From NCBI GenBank assembly GCA_002320605.1, contig DCKG01000016.1, positions 1-64,000 of the forward strand: DNA of 64,000 bases, in the 5' to 3' direction. This document shows positions 8,695 through 18,169 of this stretch, piece after piece (position 1 is the stretch's first letter; the number at the start of each line of letters is the position of its first letter). Below the pieces are notes generated by a model. It worked only from the letters and a program-made list of their open reading frames with translations. It was not told the origin of the DNA and searched no databases. Origin of the DNA: Bacteroidales bacterium UBA1680 (GTDB lineage: Bacteria > Bacteroidota > Bacteroidia > Bacteroidales > UBA932). A program made the position numbers and the translations under genes.

Positions 8695-9144
8695 TCACAT
8701 GCCGATGTCTGACTTCAGCCTGGAGATGGCTTTCTGGGCATCGCCGTCATTCTGGTCCAGCGGCGTGACGAAGCGACTGCCGATAATCCCACCGGAGGCA
8801 TGGGCGCAGGCAGCGTCGAAATCTTTCTGAGCCCCAGTCGTCGCAGCCGAAGAGGCCATGTATATTAATCCGGAAGTGTTCTCGTCTATCAGTAGGACAC
8901 GCTCTATGCTTGTCTCAGGAGTGATCAGCATTATCATTCGCAGATTGAAGCGATCTGCGACGGGCTTGTATTCTGTGATGTAGTCCCTGAACGACATTCC
9001 ATTGCGAAGGGCTTTCACTGCAGCATCTTGTATCACAGGGCCATCCGCCATCGGATCGCTGAACGGTATCCCGATCTTTATCATGTTCACGCCATTGCGC
9101 TCAAGAGTCCGAATCACATCGGCGGTGCCGATCGGCACCGCCAC
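8695..9144 (-). pseudogene. trpA: Tryptophan synthase alpha chain, degenerate with internal in-frame losses
   Basis: Clear TrpA pieces are present: MIKIGIPFSDPMADGPVIQD, then MLITPETSIERVLLIDE, SGLIYMASSAATTGAQKDF and AACAHASGGIIGSRFVT. A normal TrpA is about 255-265 residues; this frame has 149. The segment between the first block and YKPVADRF (barrel strands 3-4) is missing, and so is the stretch between GAQKDF and AACAHASG, yet the frame stays open. The N-terminus is also short and uses GTG. Catalytic Glu49 would lie in the lost or altered N-terminal region. No other trp gene is nearby. It lies 25 bases past the TonB receptor stop. Confidence 0.8.
9121..9142. repeat. 22-base perfect palindrome
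   Basis: The sequence starts GGCGGTGCCGA and continues as its exact reverse complement, giving 11-base arms with no loop. It overlaps the first codons of the trpA relic, about 28 bases beyond the receptor stop. It could be a terminator stem for the receptor, but no T-run follows, so a recombination or protein-binding site is also possible. Confidence 0.6.
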
Positions 9145-9169
9145 GTTTGCAATAAGGGAGATTCAGGTT

Positions 9170-11470
9170 TCAGTATTGGAACTTCACGCCGAGGAAGAAC
9201 ATGCGGGGGGTGCCGGGGCCGTAAATGTAGTCGGCGTCCCGGTCCGGCCCCTTGTCGAAGTCGTTCTGGTAGGCGTTGAAGATGTTCTGGACACCGGCGT
9301 TGAGTTCCAAGATCACGTTCTTGTAGAGGCTGAAGTCATAGCTGGTCTTGAAATTCATTTCCATGAAGCCCTTAGTCTTCTCCGTGCGGTCTGCTGCAAT
9401 GACACCCTTGTGGTGTTCGACCAGCATGCTGCCGGTGTAGTTGCCGGACAGGGCGAGATCCCAGTCCGCAACCGGTGATGAAGACAGGGAGAAATAGCCG
9501 TACACGTTCGGTGTCCGGAACAGCCGTTTTTCTGCAGGAAGCGAAGCGTCTTCACTCCACGTGCGCGCATCCAGATACTCCGCGCGCTGGATCGTTCCGC
9601 CAGCTTGGAACTGGAAATATTTCCGCCAGGCAATCTTGCCTTCGAGGATTCCGCCGTAGACATGGGCTCCGGATTCGTTCACGCGGTATTTGTACAGTTT
9701 GTCTCCTTCTGTCTTTTCTTCAAAAGCAAAGACGTTGTTCAAACGGGTGAAGAAGCCCTCCACCAGCAAGTTCCCCTGCCAGTCGTCCCAGTTCTTGTAC
9801 AGGTCGGCGGAGAGGTTGATGCTGTGGGACTTCTCTTCTTTCAGTCCGTCGGAAAGCCGGATGAAAGCCATCACACCGTCTCCGACCGCTTCGATGTGCA
9901 GGTCCTCGTCGAACGCCTGCGGAGCCCGGAAGCCGGACGAATAGCTGGCCCGGAGGTTCACGTTCTTCGTCGGGTTGTACCGGAAGTTGACCCTTGGACT
10001 GAATATGACGTGCCTCAGCATGCTGTGCTTGTCGAAACGTCCCCCCAGCAGGAGGCTCACCTTTTCGCTCTTCCACTCGTTCTGGAAGAAGAAGCTTCCC
10101 GTGCTCGCGATCTGGTCGATCTTGCGGTTGTAGCCCCACATGTCATCGTGCAGCCGATCCTGGTTGAACTCCACGCCCAGCGTCAGGTCTGCAGGCAGGA
10201 ACAGGAGGTTGTGGAACCGGTAGTCGTACTGGGTGCCCGCAACCCAGGTCAGATCCTTTGTGGCACCGTAGGCGTTCAGGTTTTTCCCGCTCCCGTAATA
10301 GCTGTCTCTCGCCACATGCTGGGCGGATGCGAAAGTGCTCAGCTTGTGCCGGTAGTTTGGGGACAGCCAGTCGAACTTCACGTTCCCGGAATTGATGTCG
10401 TGCTTGAGTTCCTCGGCGATCTCCGCCTCGTGGGGCGGACGGGCGATCTGGTCTCCGCCGCGGCGGTATTCATGCATATGGTGATATTCAAAGGTCAGTT
10501 TCGAATAGTCCCCTGTCTTCAGGAAAGACTTCATGCCCACCATCTGGTTCTTCAGCCGGGGCATTTCCGTGAAGCCGTCCCCGTCGTGGTCGTAACCCTG
10601 CCTGTCCCGGATCTGGCTGAAGACCGAGATGCCGAGATTGTTGTCGGCGGTGACGAAGGAGGAGTTGACCGTCGTGTTGTTGTCCACGGAGGACAGACCG
10701 CCGATGCCCGTGACGGTGTGGGCAACGGTTCCGGAATTCCGCGTCGGTTCCTTGGTGATGATGTTTATGGTGCCGCCGATCGCAGACGAGCCGAACAGGG
10801 CGGAACCGCCTCCCCGCATCACCTCTACCCGGTCGACCATGCTCGTGGGGATCTGGTCCAGTCCGTACACCCCGGCCAGCGCACTGAACACGGGACGGGA
10901 GTCGATGAGGATCTGGGAGTAATGACCGTCGAGTCCGTTGATCCTGACCTGCTTGAAGCCGCAGTTCTGGCAGTTCGTCTCCACCCGGAGACCCGGCTGG
11001 AAGTTCAGGCCTTCCGCCAGGCAAGCGGACTGGGTGTTCTCGAACAACTTGGGTGTCATCACGCTGACCAGCGTCGGAGCCAGTCTGCGGGTGGTTTCCG
11101 AACGGTTGGCCGAAACAACCACTTCGTCGATTTCTTCGGAGTCTTCTTCGATTTCAAAATTCACCACAAGAACCTCTCCTTTTTTGAGCGTGACTTCCTT
11201 GCTTGCCGTCAGATAACCGACTCCGGATGCCTCGATGACAAATTTTCCGGGCGGGACATTTCTGAGAATATAGGCGCCAGATTCGTCCGTGGAGGTTCCG
11301 ATCATCGTTCCTTTGAGGGATATGATCAGAAACGGCAGTTTTTCCTGCGTTTCCAGATTCACGACATGGCCTCTGACCGTGGCTCTCTCCCGGATTTCGA
11401 CATCATTTCCATGAGCCGTCGCCATCGTGCCCAGCAGTATGGCGAAGACAATAAGGTATTTTTTCATCAT
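9170..11470 (-). CDS. TonB-dependent outer-membrane receptor with N-terminal carboxypeptidase-regulatory domain
   Basis: The 766-residue protein has a signal peptide (about 1-21), a CarboxypepD_reg-like domain (about 30-105), a TonB-box-like stretch EEIDEVVVSA, a plug with RGGGSALFGSSAIGGTINII, and a 22-strand-type barrel ending in the aromatic VKFQY. Two cysteines, C167 and C170 (NCQNCGF), sit in the plug before a QILIDSRPVFSALAG motif. Such receptors take up a chelated metal or cofactor; the Cys pair hints at metal sensing, but the ligand is not known. Its sequence is visibly richer in G and C than the backbone and poor in GAATAT, and it lies between two relics, all of which suggests acquisition. 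Confidence 0.9.
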   Translation of the reverse strand: MMKKYLIVFAILLGTMATAHGNDVEIRERATVRGHVVNLETQEKLPFLIISLKGTMIGTSTDESGAYILRNVPPGKFVIEASGVGYLTASKEVTLKKGEVLVVNFEIEEDSEEIDEVVVSANRSETTRRLAPTLVSVMTPKLFENTQSACLAEGLNFQPGLRVETNCQNCGFKQVRINGLDGHYSQILIDSRPVFSALAGVYGLDQIPTSMVDRVEVMRGGGSALFGSSAIGGTINIITKEPTRNSGTVAHTVTGIGGLSSVDNNTTVNSSFVTADNNLGISVFSQIRDRQGYDHDGDGFTEMPRLKNQMVGMKSFLKTGDYSKLTFEYHHMHEYRRGGDQIARPPHEAEIAEELKHDINSGNVKFDWLSPNYRHKLSTFASAQHVARDSYYGSGKNLNAYGATKDLTWVAGTQYDYRFHNLLFLPADLTLGVEFNQDRLHDDMWGYNRKIDQIASTGSFFFQNEWKSEKVSLLLGGRFDKHSMLRHVIFSPRVNFRYNPTKNVNLRASYSSGFRAPQAFDEDLHIEAVGDGVMAFIRLSDGLKEEKSHSINLSADLYKNWDDWQGNLLVEGFFTRLNNVFAFEEKTEGDKLYKYRVNESGAHVYGGILEGKIAWRKYFQFQAGGTIQRAEYLDARTWSEDASLPAEKRLFRTPNVYGYFSLSSSPVADWDLALSGNYTGSMLVEHHKGVIAADRTEKTKGFMEMNFKTSYDFSLYKNVILELNAGVQNIFNAYQNDFDKGPDRDADYIYGPGTPRMFFLGVKFQY

Positions 11471-11486
11471 AGTTTACTTTCGGGTG

Positions 11487-11517
11487 CAAAGGTAGGCCTT
11501 GGGACGGCGCAAAACAA
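11487..11517 (-). promoter_or_regulatory. Bacteroidota-type promoter of the TonB receptor
   Basis: Read on the minus strand, TTG (11515-11517) is followed by 20 bases and then TACCTTTG (11487-11494), a perfect match to TTG-N20-TAnnTTTG. The start codon at 11470 lies 16 bases downstream of the box, so the 5-prime leader is very short. Confidence 0.7.
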
Positions 11518-11627
11518 TCCCTATTTGTTATGATAGGGACGGGTGGTGTATGTATTCCCAGGAAGCTGCTTGATGAAGAAAGGATTGACCAACTTAATCT
11601 GAGTTTTGCAGTGTTTTGTGCTAATAA

Positions 11628-12393
11628 AAGGTCCACAACAACGGCGGACGGAGGTATGCATCCACGCAGCCTTACACGGTGGACGATGGCGAGAAAGCTC
11701 TGCAAGAGGCGAAGAAAACGATAGCCCGAATTGAGCGTACTCTTCAGAATACCCCCCATAGTATCCTTGGAGGCATATATGACAGAATAGGGTTTATGGC
11801 CATCAAGGATGATATTCTACGACATCTGGTTATCGCGAGAGTGTGCCAGCCACAAAGCAAAGTCGCAAAGGTGGAGTATTTTAAATCATACTTTGACGAG
11901 GATGTGCGGCCGCATAACATCTATCGCTATATGGGTAAGCTGTACAATACGCAGCAGGAGCTTGTCCGACAGATAAGCGTAAAGCATACGATGAAGGTTC
12001 TTGGCGGCCGGATAGGACTCGTCTTCTACGACGTAACGACAGTCGATGCCACAAAAGGATGACGAACTGCGTCAGGCCGGCTTTTCAAAGGATGGCAAAA
12101 CGGCAGAATCCCAAATCGTCCTCGGACTGCTGGTTAGCGAGGATGGATGTCCACTGTCGTACTCCATCTTCAACGGTCGTCAATATGAAAGTCGCACGAT
12201 GATACCGATAATTGATGACTTCGTCCAGCGGTTCAACCTGAAAGACTGGATGCTGTCCATTGCCAAGACCATAACGACTCTCCGGATACGACTCCCAAAT
12301 GGATCCGTCTATACAGAGACACTCTACACAACGCCCCAACAAGAGGCAATCAAACCACTACTGGATGCCCTTGAACAAGCATCGCACGAGTAG
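11628..12393 (+). pseudogene. IS1634-family transposase relic, frameshifted and lacking its catalytic centre
   Basis: Frame 1 (to 12062) contains LGGIYDRIGFMAIKDDILRH and GLVFYDVTTVDATKG. A frameshift near 12045 leads to DDELRQAGFSKDGKTAESQI and VLGLLVSEDGCPLSYSIFNG, both characteristic of IS1634-type DDE transposases. The text then jumps from VQRFNLKD to a C-terminal block (TITTLRIRLPNGSVYTETLY), so the central catalytic part of roughly 250 residues is missing. No terminal inverted repeats were recognised. It follows the divergently oriented TonB receptor. Confidence 0.75.
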
Positions 12394-12430
12394 GGTGACG
12401 CATTGTCAAAGTCAGGAAAAACAAATGTCT

Positions 12431-13879
12431 TTAATAATATTTCCGTTCCTGCCGGTAGAGGGCGATGAATATGAATATCATTATGGTGAATGCCCAGAGC
12501 GATGAGCCGCCGTAGCTAAGCAGCGGCAGCGGGATGCCGATCACTGGCATTATGCCGATGGTCATGCCGATGTTGATGAACAGGTGCATGAATATGCAAG
12601 ATGCGACGCAATAGCCATAAATCCTGGAAAAAGCAGCCCTGCACTGCTCGGCATCACGAATGATGCGATATATTAAAGAGACGTATAGCAATATGACAGC
12701 AAGGCATCCCAGAAAGCCCCATTCTTCTCCGATGGTGCAGAAGATGAAGTCCGTGCTCTGTTCCGGCACGAATCCGAACGTCGTCTGGGTTCCGTTCAGG
12801 AATCCTTTGCCGAAGAGGCCGCCGGAACCTATGGCAATCATGGACTGGTTTACGTTGTAGCCTACCCCGGCAGGGTCGTCTTTCATTCCCAGGAGCACCT
12901 CTATTCTCTGTCTCTGATGATCTTGGAGCACATTGGTGAATATGAAAGAACTGGAAATGACAAGTATGATTCCGGCGAGTGCGGCCAGCGAGGAAATGGA
13001 CATGAATCTGTTTTTTGACTTGTAGCCTTTTATCAGATAAATAGCCGCCTCGACCACTATTATGCCAATGAGGACGTATCCCATGTCCAGCTCCGCCATG
13101 GCGGAGCCAGGCTTGAAAATGAGCTTCTGAAGCCAAGGAAGGAAGCAGAGGACCAGGAATATTCCGAATTCCAGGAAAGCTCCTTTTCCCAGCCTCCCGG
13201 AGTTCAGCCAGTTGCAGAACAGCACTACGCCTAGGAGCACCATTATTGAAAGGTAGACGGATGTGGTGAGCGTAAGTATGAATAGCAGGACGGCCATTCC
13301 AATGGCGACCAGCCACCATCCCGAAAGGCCTTCCCTGTAAAGCACGAATATAAAACCTACGTACACGAGCGCAGAACCAGTCTCGCTTTCCGCCAGGATG
13401 ACCGCCATAGGCAGTAATATTACGAATGCGGCCAAGATGAAATCCTTGAAGCGAGTTATCCTGAAATTCGCTTGGCTCATGATGAGAGCCAGCACCAACG
13501 AAGTAGTGATCTTTGAGATTTCAGCTGGCTGGAACTTCACGGGGCCGAATTCGAACCACGATTTGGAGCCTTTGACTTCTTGCCCCAGGAAAATCACGGC
13601 TACGAGCAGCCCTATCACGAATATGTAAGAGGGTATGGGAATGGTTTCCCATAGTCGCGGGCTGATGACAAATAGTATCAGGGCTGCCAGGCCTATGGCG
13701 GTGAGTATCCAAACGAATTGCTTCCCGCAGCGATAGTTGAAATCGAAGATGGTGTTCGGCCCAGCGGAATGAATGGAGGCGTAGATGTTCAGCCAGCCGA
13801 TGAAGATCAGGAGCAGGTAGCATATTACCAGCCGCCAATCAATGCTCTTGCGCATCCCTCTGTCCGAAAAATTCGTCAT
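12431..13879 (-). CDS. rodA: Rod shape-determining peptidoglycan glycosyltransferase RodA (SEDS family)
   Basis: This 482-residue polytopic protein polymerises lipid II glycan strands for lateral wall growth, together with PBP2. It shows the SEDS signatures: KPAEISK-like text as KFQPAEISK near the middle, and near the end FGFVPEQSTDFIF, NIGMTIGIMPVIGIPLPLLS and YGGSSLW. About ten membrane spans are visible. It has a longer central loop than proteobacterial RodA (about 370 residues), which is usual in Bacteroidota. It is the last gene of the mreB-mreC-mreD-mrdA-rodA operon and overlaps mrdA by 4 bases. Confidence 0.95.
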   Translation of the reverse strand: MTNFSDRGMRKSIDWRLVICYLLLIFIGWLNIYASIHSAGPNTIFDFNYRCGKQFVWILTAIGLAALILFVISPRLWETIPIPSYIFVIGLLVAVIFLGQEVKGSKSWFEFGPVKFQPAEISKITTSLVLALIMSQANFRITRFKDFILAAFVILLPMAVILAESETGSALVYVGFIFVLYREGLSGWWLVAIGMAVLLFILTLTTSVYLSIMVLLGVVLFCNWLNSGRLGKGAFLEFGIFLVLCFLPWLQKLIFKPGSAMAELDMGYVLIGIIVVEAAIYLIKGYKSKNRFMSISSLAALAGIILVISSSFIFTNVLQDHQRQRIEVLLGMKDDPAGVGYNVNQSMIAIGSGGLFGKGFLNGTQTTFGFVPEQSTDFIFCTIGEEWGFLGCLAVILLYVSLIYRIIRDAEQCRAAFSRIYGYCVASCIFMHLFINIGMTIGIMPVIGIPLPLLSYGGSSLWAFTIMIFIFIALYRQERKYY

Positions 13880-15723
13880 TTGTATGCTTTTACCCTATTC
13901 ATTAAATCACCTTGCAACATCCTCTCCTCTAGCGGTTTGCGACTCTCGCTAATCTCTCCTGCCAAGTATTTTTCCACCAGCAGAGAAGCGATAGGAGCGG
14001 CCCATGTGGCCCCGAAACCGGCATTTTCCACATAAGCCATTACGGCAATCTTTGGATTGTCCTTAGGAGCGAAGCAAATGAAGCAGGAGTTATCTGCGCC
14101 ACGAGGATTCTGCGCAGTTCCGGTCTTTCCACAAATATCCAATCCGGGCACAGCTGCGATAGAGGCCGTGCCACCCGAACCGAATCCGCTGTTTACCGCT
14201 CTCCACATGCCAGGAACTACTATTTCGTAATTCTTCGAATCTACCATCGTGTAATGCTTCTCGTAATATTTATGGTCTATCTCTACCCCCTCCGAAGCCT
14301 TTACGATGTGCGGAATCATGTACCACCCACGATTCGCGACCGTGGCGCACATATTAGCTATCTGAAGAGGCGTGGCGCCTATCTCCCCTTGTCCTATGGA
14401 CAGGGAAATGATGGTGGTGAACTTCCAGCCACCCTTGCCATACAGTTTGTTGTAATATTTCGAAGTTGGAATATTCCCGCCTAATTCGGAAGGGAAGTCA
14501 GATCCAAGAGGCTGCCCGAAGCCCATGCTGTGCACATATTCATTCCATTTGTCGAAGGCCGCGTCTATATTCTTGTATTCCTTATTTTCTAATATGTTCT
14601 TAAGGACATAGCAGAAGTAGCCGTTGCAGGACATCATAATTGCCTCTTCCAGATTCAGCGGAGAACGATGCCCGTGGCAGCCGAGTTTATGGCTTCCGAA
14701 ATGATAGCCGTGGTTGCAAGGATAAGTATAATCAGGCTTTAAAGTGCCTTCCTGCAGGCCAATCAGGCCATTCACCAGCTTGAACACCGAGCCTGGAGGG
14801 TAAGGAGCCTGCACAGCCCTGTTGAACATCGGCCTGTGCGGATCTTTGATTATCTCATCGTAGTGATGGCTGATGTCGGCGAGCATGTCGACGTCAATTC
14901 CAGGGCTAGAGACGAGCGTGAGAATCTCGCCGGTCGACGGCTCTATCGCTACCAGGCTGCCGACCTTGTCCTTCATAAGCTCCTGCCCGTACTGCTGCAA
15001 GTCAGCATCGATGGTGGTCATGATGTCGTGACCCGGAATTGCCTCTTTATCGAACTCGCCATTCTGGTAGCGCTGCTCTATCTGATTCTTAGAGTTTCTT
15101 AAGTAAATGTGATAGCCTTTCACGCCCCTCAAATCTTCTTCCCTCGCCGCTTCTATGCCTGTTTTTCCAGCATAGTCGCCAGGCCTGTATTCGTCGGGGT
15201 GCTTCTGCAGGAAGTTCTGATCGACCTCGGAAACATAGCCTAGAAGGTTGCCGCCAGCATTCACAGGATAATCGCGAATGCTTCTGGCGACACCCCTGAA
15301 ACCAGGGAAACTATAGGACAGCTCGGCGAATTTCATGTAATTCTCTGGCGGAATCTGCTTGAACATCACCATGCTCTGATAGCCGATTCGGCGCTTGTTC
15401 TTCTCATATTCGGCCATCTTGTCCTTGATGGACTGAACGCTCACGTTCAGGGAATTAGCCAGTAGGACAGTGTCGAACTGCCCGACCTCGCTCGGTGTCA
15501 CCAGAATGTCATACGCCACCCTGTTCCCGACTATGATTTTCCCGTTCCTGTCGTAAATTATGCCTCTCGTTGGATAGACTATGTCATACACCATGGAATT
15601 ATTGGAGGCATTTATTTTATATTCATTATTAATTATCTGAATATAAAATATTTTCCCAATGATTATGGCCGCCACTACCGCGAGACCGATGATCAGCTTA
15701 GTCGCTTTACCTTCGGTCGTCAT
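13876..15723 (-). CDS. mrdA: Penicillin-binding protein 2 (elongasome transpeptidase)
   Basis: A 615-residue class B PBP. A short cytoplasmic start and one membrane span (about 8-30) are followed by the PBP dimerisation domain (YPTRGIIYDRNGKIIVGN) and the transpeptidase domain. The active-site Ser is in GSVFK (S312), the second motif is SCNG and the third is KTGTAQNP. It cross-links peptidoglycan along the cell side wall with RodA as its glycosyltransferase partner. It overlaps mreD by 17 bases at its start and rodA by 4 at its end, so the cluster is tightly coupled. Confidence 0.95.
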   Translation of the reverse strand: MTTEGKATKLIIGLAVVAAIIIGKIFYIQIINNEYKINASNNSMVYDIVYPTRGIIYDRNGKIIVGNRVAYDILVTPSEVGQFDTVLLANSLNVSVQSIKDKMAEYEKNKRRIGYQSMVMFKQIPPENYMKFAELSYSFPGFRGVARSIRDYPVNAGGNLLGYVSEVDQNFLQKHPDEYRPGDYAGKTGIEAAREEDLRGVKGYHIYLRNSKNQIEQRYQNGEFDKEAIPGHDIMTTIDADLQQYGQELMKDKVGSLVAIEPSTGEILTLVSSPGIDVDMLADISHHYDEIIKDPHRPMFNRAVQAPYPPGSVFKLVNGLIGLQEGTLKPDYTYPCNHGYHFGSHKLGCHGHRSPLNLEEAIMMSCNGYFCYVLKNILENKEYKNIDAAFDKWNEYVHSMGFGQPLGSDFPSELGGNIPTSKYYNKLYGKGGWKFTTIISLSIGQGEIGATPLQIANMCATVANRGWYMIPHIVKASEGVEIDHKYYEKHYTMVDSKNYEIVVPGMWRAVNSGFGSGGTASIAAVPGLDICGKTGTAQNPRGADNSCFICFAPKDNPKIAVMAYVENAGFGATWAAPIASLLVEKYLAGEISESRKPLEERMLQGDLMNRVKAYK

Positions 15724-16216
15724 AAGTCAGCTGATTGACTATTAAAAGAGACATGACATAGCTTGCGGCTGTAGAGCAAGCCAAGGCTAAGAATATGAAC
15801 CATGCTGGTCTTGTGCCGGCACAATCTAGCAATATGTAGATGATGAGGAATAAGACTATTACTATCAGCATTGCGAGAGAAACCCTTGCAAAGCCATATT
15901 TCCTGATGGAGATTCCCTCTTGCCTCTCGAACGGCTCGCTTCCGAACATGAGCGAGATTAACGGCCGCCGGATAAGAGCTACAGGCAGCAGAGCGGCAGC
16001 GTTAAGCCCGATCACTCCCTCTGCGAAGTAGTCCACGACCAGCCCGGTGCCGAACGCGATCAGCTGGGCGGCAAATGAGCCGATTGATGTCGGCAGGCAT
16101 AGAATCATGACTGGCAGAAGGCTCAGGATGATGTATGGCGTGAACCTGCAATAGATGTACAGGATCATCTGGGCGATGACGAGAATGACATAAGTTATCC
16201 AGAAATTCCCTTTCAT
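15707..16216 (-). CDS. mreD: Rod shape-determining protein MreD
   Basis: A small integral membrane protein (169 residues, about five hydrophobic spans). Sequence identity within this family is low, so the call rests mainly on position between mreC and mrdA, with support from size and topology. It links MreC to the PBP2/RodA pair in the elongasome. It overlaps mreC by 4 bases and mrdA by 17. Confidence 0.85.
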   Translation of the reverse strand: MKGNFWITYVILVIAQMILYIYCRFTPYIILSLLPVMILCLPTSIGSFAAQLIAFGTGLVVDYFAEGVIGLNAAALLPVALIRRPLISLMFGSEPFERQEGISIRKYGFARVSLAMLIVIVLFLIIYILLDCAGTRPAWFIFLALACSTAASYVMSLLIVNQLTYDDRR

Positions 16217-17058
16217 CGTTTCGCCTCCTTCTCTTTAGCCATCTCCTCTTTCTCCAGTTCTTCGATTTCTTCCAGCTTCGTGTTCCTCACGATAGTCACG
16301 TATCTGACGGCCTGATGATCCTGGAACATCTTGACCTTTATCTCGTTCGTCGCGCCATTGATGATTCTCGAAGAGCCAGTCACTCCGAGGGGGATGTCGG
16401 ACGGGAATATTGATGAATATCCGCTTGTGTAGACCGTATCCCCCGGATTGAATTTATATTGCAGAGGAATTTCTTTCAGCACTGCGCCATCGCTTGTCAT
16501 TCCATCCCAGGAGAGAGGCCCTACGGCACCCTCGTTGCCCAGCCTGGCGCTCACGTTCACTTCCGTGTTCTCGAACGAGATCACATAGCAGTAGTGCTGG
16601 CTCACTGCATCCACGATTCCAATCACCCCGTTAGACGTGATGACCCCAGAATTCTGCCTTATCCCGTCAGCCGAGCCTTTGTCGAGAATCAGGTAGTTAT
16701 GCTGCGATTTCCTGTTGGATTTCACTATAGTGGCAGGAACATACATGAATCCATTTTCTTTCAGTTCGGGCATGAAAGAGCTGTCGGCCTCGTTCAGAGC
16801 CATTCTCAAGCTTCTTACCTCAGATGTGAGGCGGCCGTTTTCGAGCGCCAGCTTCTCATTTTGCTGTTTCAGTGAGAAATAGTCGTTCACTTTCTGGGTC
16901 ACGCCCCAGACTTTAGCCGAGAAACCATGCGAGATGCGCATGAACCAAAGCTTTTGCAGCTGATTGTTATGAGAGAGCAACAGGAGAGAAGCGATCTCCA
17001 AAAAGATGAAGACCACTATCGTGAATATGGTGCTGGTTACGGATCTCTCCTTCGGCAT
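16213..17058 (-). CDS. mreC: Rod shape-determining protein MreC
   Basis: This 281-residue protein has one N-terminal membrane anchor (IFTIVVFIFLEIASLLLLS), a periplasmic coiled coil (about 60-90, EKLALENGRLTSEVRSLRMA) and a beta-rich domain carrying the family text YLILDKGSADGIRQNSGVIT. It forms periplasmic filaments that activate PBP2. The tail (EEIEELEKEEMAKEKEAKR) is highly charged. It begins 1 base after the mreB stop and overlaps mreD by 4 bases. Confidence 0.93.
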   Translation of the reverse strand: MPKERSVTSTIFTIVVFIFLEIASLLLLSHNNQLQKLWFMRISHGFSAKVWGVTQKVNDYFSLKQQNEKLALENGRLTSEVRSLRMALNEADSSFMPELKENGFMYVPATIVKSNRKSQHNYLILDKGSADGIRQNSGVITSNGVIGIVDAVSQHYCYVISFENTEVNVSARLGNEGAVGPLSWDGMTSDGAVLKEIPLQYKFNPGDTVYTSGYSSIFPSDIPLGVTGSSRIINGATNEIKVKMFQDHQAVRYVTIVRNTKLEEIEELEKEEMAKEKEAKR

Positions 17059-17059
17059 T

Positions 17060-18088
17060 TTATCTCATTAGGAACGAGTAATTCGATGTTTTCTTAAGCG
17101 CAATGCAAGTGCCTCTGGCCACTGCCTTCAACGGATCCTCAGCCACATGGAACTGGATGTTCACTTTTTCAGTGAATCTCTTTGCTAAGCCGCGCAGAAG
17201 GGCTCCGCCGCCAGAAAGGAAAATCCCGTTCTCCACTATGTCCGCATACAGCTCCGGAGGAGTCAGCTCCAGCACGTGCAGAATTGAAGATTCCAGCTTC
17301 GCTATGGATTTATCCAGGCAGTGTGCGATTTCTTGATATGTCACTGTGGCCTCCACAGGGTGGGCTGTCATGAGGTTAGGACCCCTTACCACGTATGGCT
17401 CAGGTTCCTCGTCAGCGTCCAGGTCAGGAATGACGGCGCCAACGGCAATCTTTATCTTCTCTGCCGTTGTCTCGCCAATCTTGATGTTATGTTGTTGGCG
17501 GAGGTAATACTGAATGTCGCTATTGAACACATCCCCTGCGGTAGTAATGCTGTCTTGCACTACGATGCCGCCCAAAGAAATGACTGCGATTTCTGCAGTG
17601 CCGCCACCTATGTCGACTACCATGTTGCCTTTCGGAGCCTCTACGTCCAGGCCAATGCCAAGAGCGGCGGCCATAGGCTCATAGATCAGGTACACGTCTC
17701 GGCCACCAGCATGCTCGCAGGAGTCGCGCACGGCTCTGATTTCTACCTGGGTGCTGCCAGATGGTATTCCGACCACGATCTTGAGAGTCGGGGCGAAAAG
17801 TGTCTTCTTTTTGCTGTTAACTTGCTTTATGAACCCTTTGATCATCATTTCGGCGGCATTGAAGTCGGCAATGACTCCGTCCCTCAAGGGCCTGATGGTT
17901 TTCACGCCGGGGTTAGTATGCTCATGCATCAGCTTCGCCTGCTGGCCTATGGCTATGCATTTGCTAGTGTTGTTGTCAATCGCGACGATGCTTGGCTCGT
18001 CAAGCACTATATTGTCGTTCTGGAATATCACGGTATTGGCCGTGCCAAGGTCCATTGCGATTTCCTGTGTTAAAAAATTAAATGCCAT
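17060..18088 (-). CDS. mreB: Rod shape-determining protein MreB (actin-like)
   Basis: A 342-residue bacterial actin that organises the elongation machinery under the membrane. Actin-fold ATP-binding motifs are clear: DLGTANTVIF at the start, VVDIGGGTAEIAVISLGGIV in the centre and GIFLSGGGALLRGLAKR near the end. The length is normal. It opens the operon that continues through mreC, mreD, mrdA and rodA. The 81-base gap to the divergent ispD holds promoters in both directions; on this strand only an approximate -7 box (TATATTTA) is visible. Confidence 0.97.
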   Translation of the reverse strand: MAFNFLTQEIAMDLGTANTVIFQNDNIVLDEPSIVAIDNNTSKCIAIGQQAKLMHEHTNPGVKTIRPLRDGVIADFNAAEMMIKGFIKQVNSKKKTLFAPTLKIVVGIPSGSTQVEIRAVRDSCEHAGGRDVYLIYEPMAAALGIGLDVEAPKGNMVVDIGGGTAEIAVISLGGIVVQDSITTAGDVFNSDIQYYLRQQHNIKIGETTAEKIKIAVGAVIPDLDADEEPEPYVVRGPNLMTAHPVEATVTYQEIAHCLDKSIAKLESSILHVLELTPPELYADIVENGIFLSGGGALLRGLAKRFTEKVNIQFHVAEDPLKAVARGTCIALKKTSNYSFLMR

Positions 18089-18148
18089 CTCTTTGTCTGT
18101 AACTTGATACTATGCTGATTTTACAACTCGTAAATATACAAAAAAAGT

Positions 18149-18156
18149 TATATTTG
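18149..18156 (+). promoter_or_regulatory. -7 promoter box of ispD
   Basis: TATATTTG matches the Bacteroidota TAnnTTTG -7 consensus and lies 13 bases before the ispD start. A good -33 TTG is not visible at the expected distance. Confidence 0.45.
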
Positions 18157-18169
18157 TGGTTGAAAAGTC

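Noticed and set aside
9605..11533. 642-codon open frame on the plus strand opposite the TonB receptor
   Set aside because: The minus-strand receptor is unmistakable and G+C-rich, and its antisense frame stays open because of codon bias. The plus frame has no motif or promoter.
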